A stretch of 39,903 nucleotides of DNA from Smithella sp. (lineage in GTDB: Bacteria; Desulfobacterota; Syntrophia; Syntrophales; Smithellaceae), in assembly GCA_018056685.1 (NCBI GenBank), contig JAGPFC010000022.1, positions 1 to 39,903 on the forward strand, in the 5' to 3' direction. The notes beneath the pieces were generated by a model. That model saw nothing but the letters and a program-made list of their open reading frames with translations, had not been told where the DNA came from and ran no database searches. This document shows, in pieces, positions 36,318 through 39,903 of the stretch. The position numbers and the translations under genes were made by a program. Position 1 is the stretch's first letter; each line of letters opens with the position of its first letter.

Positions 36318-37151
36318 ATGTCTTCGCGAATGAAAAAAACCATTATACAAATTTATGAAGTACAAAAGCCCAAGGAGGCTGAAGCCCTGGTCGATTTGGG
36401 CGTGGATCATATCGGCAGTGTGCTTACGGATGTGGCTCAGCTCAAAAATGAGACTATCCGCAAAACGGTGCGGGCAATACAGCAGGCGGGGGCCAAAAGC
36501 GGCCTGATTCCGATTTTTAAAGATCAGACAGAGATATTTCAGGCGCTTGATTATTATCAGCCGGACTTTGTTCATTTCTGTGAAGCGCTTTCTCCCTTTC
36601 CGGAAAATCAAGCCGACGTCGTGCGAGAATGCGATTCACTGCTTTCTTTACAAACGGCGGTGAAAGAACGATTTCCGCAGATCAGGATAATGCGCTCGCT
36701 TTCCGTGCCCCGAGCCGGTGTTGCTCAGCAGGAAGAAATCAAAAAAAATATCCTGCGTTATGCCGGGCTTTTCGCGCCGCTTTCGGAATATTTTCTTATC
36801 GATACGCTTATCGGCAATCCGGGGGATCAGTTGCAACAGCCTGTCGCGGGCTATGTCGGCATTACCGGTGAAGTCTGTGATTGGGATATTGCTGGAGCAA
36901 TCATTACGGCGAGTTCGATACCGGTAATCCTCGCGGGAGGCATTTCCGGTGAAAATGTTTTCGACGCCATTACAACCATGAAACCGGCAGGCGTGGACAG
37001 CTGCACGAAAACCAACGCCGTGGATGGGCAGGGTAGGCCCATCCGCTTTAGAAAAGACATGAAAAAAGTACGCAGGCTTGTTGAAGAAGCCCGGCGGGCC
37101 GATGAGTATTTGCGGGAGAAAAGGGGAGCAAGGATTATCCCTGTTCATTAG
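36318..37151 (+). CDS. TrpF-like TIM-barrel protein without the catalytic cysteine
   Basis: A 277-aa protein aligned to phosphoribosylanthranilate isomerase: P-K-E-A-E-A-L-V-D-L-G-V-D-H-I-G near the start, an aspartate in Y-F-L-I-D-T, and the phosphate-binding end I-P-V-I-L-A-G-G-I-S-G-E-N-V followed by G-V-D. The enzyme's general-base cysteine in K-I-C-G is replaced (I-Q-I-Y-E), though the aspartate is kept. No trp genes are nearby. It is more likely a paralogue with another substrate than a tryptophan enzyme. Start could be 36318 or the inner ATG at 36330; neither has a good ribosome site. Confidence 0.7.
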   Translation: MSSRMKKTIIQIYEVQKPKEAEALVDLGVDHIGSVLTDVAQLKNETIRKTVRAIQQAGAKSGLIPIFKDQTEIFQALDYYQPDFVHFCEALSPFPENQADVVRECDSLLSLQTAVKERFPQIRIMRSLSVPRAGVAQQEEIKKNILRYAGLFAPLSEYFLIDTLIGNPGDQLQQPVAGYVGITGEVCDWDIAGAIITASSIPVILAGGISGENVFDAITTMKPAGVDSCTKTNAVDGQGRPIRFRKDMKKVRRLVEEARRADEYLREKRGARIIPVH

Positions 37152-37231
37152 CGATACCGGATACCCCGCTTCATGATACAATCATCCATTCAGCCTGTGT
37201 CGTATTCCTGATGCAAATTATCCTTCATATA

Positions 37232-37260
37232 TTGATTGCACAACCGGAATATTTTATATA
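37232..37260 (+). promoter_or_regulatory. Possible sigma70 promoter
   Basis: TTGATT (37232-37237), 17-nt spacer, TATATA (37255-37260), 33 nt before the start at 37294. Confidence 0.5.
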
Positions 37261-37293
37261 GCATTTATAAAAATTATTACTTTTGGGGGCAAT

Positions 37294-37854
37294 ATGAACG
37301 CGAAAGGCAATATTATAGTCATAACCAGGACCAATATGATCGCAGGTTTCGGCGAGGAACGCTGGAATGCCTTCATGGCCAAGTTGATTCAGAAGGACAA
37401 CTATTTCAATCAGATGATTATTTCAGTTACCGTTGTTCCGGTCGAAAAAGTAATGCTATTTTTTGGCGAGATGACCAAAGAATTCTTCAACAACGATAAA
37501 GCCGTCTACGCGATGTATGGGAAGATGGGCGCCAAGTCTCTACTGTCGCCGGGAGGCCCCCATCAGGCTTATATGCTCACCAAGGATATCCATAACTTCG
37601 CTCAGTATGTTCTGCCCAAGATCTGGAGGATATTTTTTGACGCGGGAGTTTTTGTCTCGAAGTTCGAGAACAACGTTGTTCATATCAACATCACCGGGAT
37701 TGAAATCAAAGATAATGATTTCGAGAACCTTGTGATGGGTTACAATCAACAGGCCGTCAAAATCTTCGGGAGAAAATCTGTCGCGAAACGCGTCCGGAGT
37801 TTTTCAGCGGGCGATAACGATTTTTATTTCCAGCTTGAGCTGATGGATGCTTGA
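37294..37854 (+). CDS. Orphan hypothetical protein, alpha/beta
   Basis: A 186-aa cytoplasmic protein of unknown family. Features include F-G-E-E-R-W near the N-terminus, a basic, aromatic-rich middle and a hydrophobic I-W-R-I-F-F-D-A-G-V-F-V core, with no cysteine and no known catalytic motif. The organisation is reminiscent of V4R/heme-NO-binding-like or Myxococcus DUF2378 proteins, but this is only a visual impression. GGGGGC precedes the start. It has its own promoter and no operon partner. Confidence 0.5.
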   Translation: MNAKGNIIVITRTNMIAGFGEERWNAFMAKLIQKDNYFNQMIISVTVVPVEKVMLFFGEMTKEFFNNDKAVYAMYGKMGAKSLLSPGGPHQAYMLTKDIHNFAQYVLPKIWRIFFDAGVFVSKFENNVVHINITGIEIKDNDFENLVMGYNQQAVKIFGRKSVAKRVRSFSAGDNDFYFQLELMDA

Positions 37855-37918
37855 GAAAAACGCATTTATATATTCAAGTGCCACAGTCATAACCACGCTC
37901 AGCAGATAGCTTATTATT

Positions 37919-38533
37919 ATGCGTTCGAACAAGCCCCGTGATGAAAACAGCCACTGCCCACGCTGTTACCAGCGCCGGGAAATCTGCATCTGTCCAATCC
38001 TGCCCACGGTAGAAACGAAAACGGAGTTTTTGATTCTGCGGCATATCTGGGAAGCGGAACGTCCCAGCAATACCGGCCGCCTGGTCGCGCTCAGCATGCC
38101 GAACTCCCGGATTATTCCCTGCGGCGGCGGAAGCCGCATCGGCCTGGTGCCTGTTGACGATGAATTGTTGCAGGCTCCCGGAACCTGGCTATTATGGCCC
38201 GACGGAAGCGGCGCAGAAACGAACCCATCCAACCTGACGCCTCCGACACGAATAGTCGTAATCGACGCGACCTGGCAGCAGGCCCGGCGACTGTACGGCA
38301 CCATGCCTGTTCTGCGGACGATGCCCCGTCTGGCTCTACCAACGCCAATCCGGAGCAGAAGTCGGTTGCGGAAACAGCATCGTTCAGACGGGATGTCAAC
38401 GATCGAGGCGGTCGCCGCCGCGGTTGCCAGACTCGAAGGCGCCGAAACAGCCAGGCCGCTGGAAGAGCTCTACGATGAACTGGTCAAAAGGACAACTTCC
38501 CTGCGCTGGGGAACCAAACGCTCCGGGACATAA
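37919..38533 (+). CDS. tapT: DTW-domain tRNA-uridine aminocarboxypropyltransferase
   Basis: A 204-aa DTW-domain protein that transfers the 3-amino-3-carboxypropyl group from SAM to uridine (acp3U) in tRNA. The N-terminal zinc cysteines are CPRCYQRREICICP, and the DTW signature is D-A-T-W-Q-Q-A-R-R-L. The basic R-S-R-S-R-L-R-K-Q segment before the C-terminal helix is likely RNA-facing. Length is normal. Start ATG at 37919 has no strong ribosome site; no partner gene is evident. The adjoining insertion sequence begins 40 nt downstream. Confidence 0.87.
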   Translation: MRSNKPRDENSHCPRCYQRREICICPILPTVETKTEFLILRHIWEAERPSNTGRLVALSMPNSRIIPCGGGSRIGLVPVDDELLQAPGTWLLWPDGSGAETNPSNLTPPTRIVVIDATWQQARRLYGTMPVLRTMPRLALPTPIRSRSRLRKQHRSDGMSTIEAVAAAVARLEGAETARPLEELYDELVKRTTSLRWGTKRSGT

Positions 38534-38572
38534 TTAAGCGATAGAAATAACTGTCATTTAAAATGATACAAA

Positions 38573-38587
38573 ATCACTACTGTCCGG
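38573..38587. repeat. Left terminal inverted repeat of the IS4-family element
   Basis: ATCACTACTGTCCGG is an exact match to the reverse complement of 39889-39903. The transposase stop codon (38577-38579) lies inside it. Confidence 0.9.
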
Positions 38588-39758
38588 GTGTTTCGTCAAA
38601 TAAATTTAGTTGGTTACACGACATAGGATTTTCCGCATTGTAATTGGTTCTTGTAAATAGTTGATAAAGCGGCGTTCTTTCGAAAACAGAGACACTGAGA
38701 ATCTGTAAAATACTGTAGAGGCTGTAAGGGAGTCGGAGTTGTTTTTTCAGGATAGCCACAATAACGTAAACGGAGATGGCGATCCAGATTTGCGTTTTGA
38801 CTGCATTCTCCGATGTTCCGTAAAAACTTTTGATGCGCAGGTGCTGTTTGATCCATTTGAAAAAGAGTTCCACCTGCCAGCGTGAGCGATAAAGCTCTGC
38901 GACGGTTAGGGCCGGCAGTTTGAAGTTGTTGGTCAGAAAAACAAGAGTAAGATTGGTTTCGGCGTCGTGGTATTTGATGCGTCGCAGTTTTTCTGGATAG
39001 TCCTTTCTCTGATAGAAACCGGTGAGCAGGATGGTCTGGTCGGAGATCAGACCGGTTGATCGATCCACCGGATGCGAGTAGATTCTCCGGCACTGAAGAT
39101 TGGATTTCGCCCGGATGAGAAAGAAGGCTAATGCTTGGGAGAGCGTGTGTAATCTGGAAAAGTCCAAGTATCCGCGATCCATGACGTAAAAGGATCCTGT
39201 CTCGTAGGGAACGATGTCGAGCGTATTGACTTCGTGTAGTTTGCCGTCGGAGATGTGAATAAACGTCGGAATGCTGCAACGCAAATCCAGCAAGGTATGG
39301 AGTTTGATAGCCCCTTTGTTCTGCCGAAAATTGGCCCACGGAAACATTGACAGGCACAAGTCGATGGTTGTTGCGTCGAGAGCATAAGCTGTTTGTTCCA
39401 GTTCGAAAGCGAAAGGGTCGTCGCTGTAAAGTTTGCGAGCCGTATGGATCAGCGAATAAGCCAGGTCGGCATAGATCTTCCAATTTCTCTGCTCGTTGGC
39501 ATCGGCAATCGTTGATCGTGATACTTTGCCACGAATGCCCATATGATAAAGTTTTTGTTCTTGGGCCCGTAGACAGATTTCGATATCGCGCAAACTTTCG
39601 CGATAGGTGATTTGCGCAAAGGCCATGCAAAGGTATTGATCGAGGCAGTTGAACTTCTTTACTTTGTAATCGCCTTGATATCGGGCAACGCAGCGGCGGA
39701 ATGTATGCAGGGGCATGACGTCCATGACTTGAGAGAAAACGAGTTTGCCAGTGTACAT
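38577..39758 (-). CDS. IS4-family DDE transposase
   Basis: A 393-aa transposase with an N-terminal DUF4372-type region and an IS4-type catalytic core. The DDE residues fall in L-D-A-T-T-I-D, V-M-D-R-G-Y and the YREK signature Y-x2-R-x3-E-x6-K (YRSRWQVELFFKWIK). It excises and reinserts the element. The reading frame is full-length and uninterrupted, so the copy may be active. A long overlapping reading in another frame (38614-39840) is a shadow and not a gene. Stop codon is in the left inverted repeat. Confidence 0.93.
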   Translation of the reverse strand: MYTGKLVFSQVMDVMPLHTFRRCVARYQGDYKVKKFNCLDQYLCMAFAQITYRESLRDIEICLRAQEQKLYHMGIRGKVSRSTIADANEQRNWKIYADLAYSLIHTARKLYSDDPFAFELEQTAYALDATTIDLCLSMFPWANFRQNKGAIKLHTLLDLRCSIPTFIHISDGKLHEVNTLDIVPYETGSFYVMDRGYLDFSRLHTLSQALAFFLIRAKSNLQCRRIYSHPVDRSTGLISDQTILLTGFYQRKDYPEKLRRIKYHDAETNLTLVFLTNNFKLPALTVAELYRSRWQVELFFKWIKQHLRIKSFYGTSENAVKTQIWIAISVYVIVAILKKQLRLPYSLYSILQILSVSVFERTPLYQLFTRTNYNAENPMSCNQLNLFDETPGQ

Positions 39759-39888
39759 GTTTTACATCCTCCTGTTGGATCACAGGGGAATGCTCAAAAT
39801 GATAACAAATTTTCAAGTCGGTAACTCGTGTAATTGACATCTTTATTAAACGATATCTATATGTTAAATGATGTTAAATAATTCTATT

Positions 39889-39903
39889 CCGGACAGTAGT
39901 GAT
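39889..39903. repeat. Right terminal inverted repeat of the IS4-family element
   Basis: CCGGACAGTAGTGAT, the exact complement of 38573-38587, ends at the last base of the window. Confidence 0.9.

Larger units (their letters stand above)
38573..39903 (-). mobile_element. IS4-family insertion sequence, 1331 bp, complete at both repeats
   Basis: One transposase gene is bounded by exact 15-bp terminal inverted repeats (38573-38587 and 39889-39903). The right end coincides with the last base of the window, so the target duplication on that side cannot be seen. Confidence 0.92.

Noticed and set aside
38614..39840. A 408-aa open frame on the - strand overlapping the transposase
   Set aside because: It is the shifted frame of the IS4 transposase, with an arginine- and serine-rich shadow composition and no motif.

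Overview
The window looks like the chromosome of a strictly anaerobic, Gram-negative, Desulfobacterota-type bacterium, perhaps of the Syntrophus/Smithella kind. That placement is inference from gene content: a tungsten-type aldehyde:ferredoxin oxidoreductase with a four-cluster ferredoxin and Fe-alcohol dehydrogenases, the MEP isoprenoid route, DsbC, lipoproteins, a chemoreceptor and a multi-PAS HD-GYP protein. No marker gene settles it.

Left part (1-4830, mostly + strand): the 3' part of a tRNA-Leu, a secreted TPR protein, a six-PAS HD-GYP phosphodiesterase and a DsbC-type periplasmic thiol protein. Middle housekeeping block (4871-18339, mostly - strand), in three runs: (i) tmk-holB-ricT-metG; (ii) tlyA, an ispH-ubiA fusion, a lipoprotein, a NifU-type Fe-S scaffold and a 2[4Fe-4S] ferredoxin; (iii) xseA-xseB-ispA-dxs. 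Runs ii and iii both carry isoprenoid genes, and the same roughly 31-bp sequence with a palindromic core lies just upstream of each. A small STAS/SpoIIAA-like gene sits between them on the other strand.

Right part (18840-38533, all + strand): a methyl-accepting chemotaxis protein; a lipoprotein related to C45 Ntn-hydrolases; a polytopic membrane protein; then a compact redox operon (24476-29867) encoding a putative SCP2-like lipid-binding protein, an Fe-ADH homologue that has lost all its metal ligands, an intact Fe-ADH, an AOR and a 4x[4Fe-4S] ferredoxin, with a good sigma70 promoter in front and a clear terminator behind. Together these could interconvert carboxylic acid, aldehyde and alcohol with ferredoxin and NAD(P)H as electron carriers. 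Next come an OmpR-type two-component system with a PepSY protein, an unrecognised 490-aa protein with acyltransferase-like motifs, a radical SAM protein that lacks most of its usual N-terminal B12-binding domain, a TrpF-like TIM barrel without the catalytic cysteine, an orphan 186-aa protein and a DTW-domain tRNA-modification enzyme. The window closes with a complete IS4-family insertion sequence whose right inverted repeat ends exactly at the last base.

The best candidates for something new are the AOR/Fe-ADH/lipid-carrier operon with its metal-site-dead dehydrogenase, the IspH-UbiA fusion with its Fe-S support genes and shared upstream palindrome, and the 33.3-37.2 kb run of unusual enzyme relatives.
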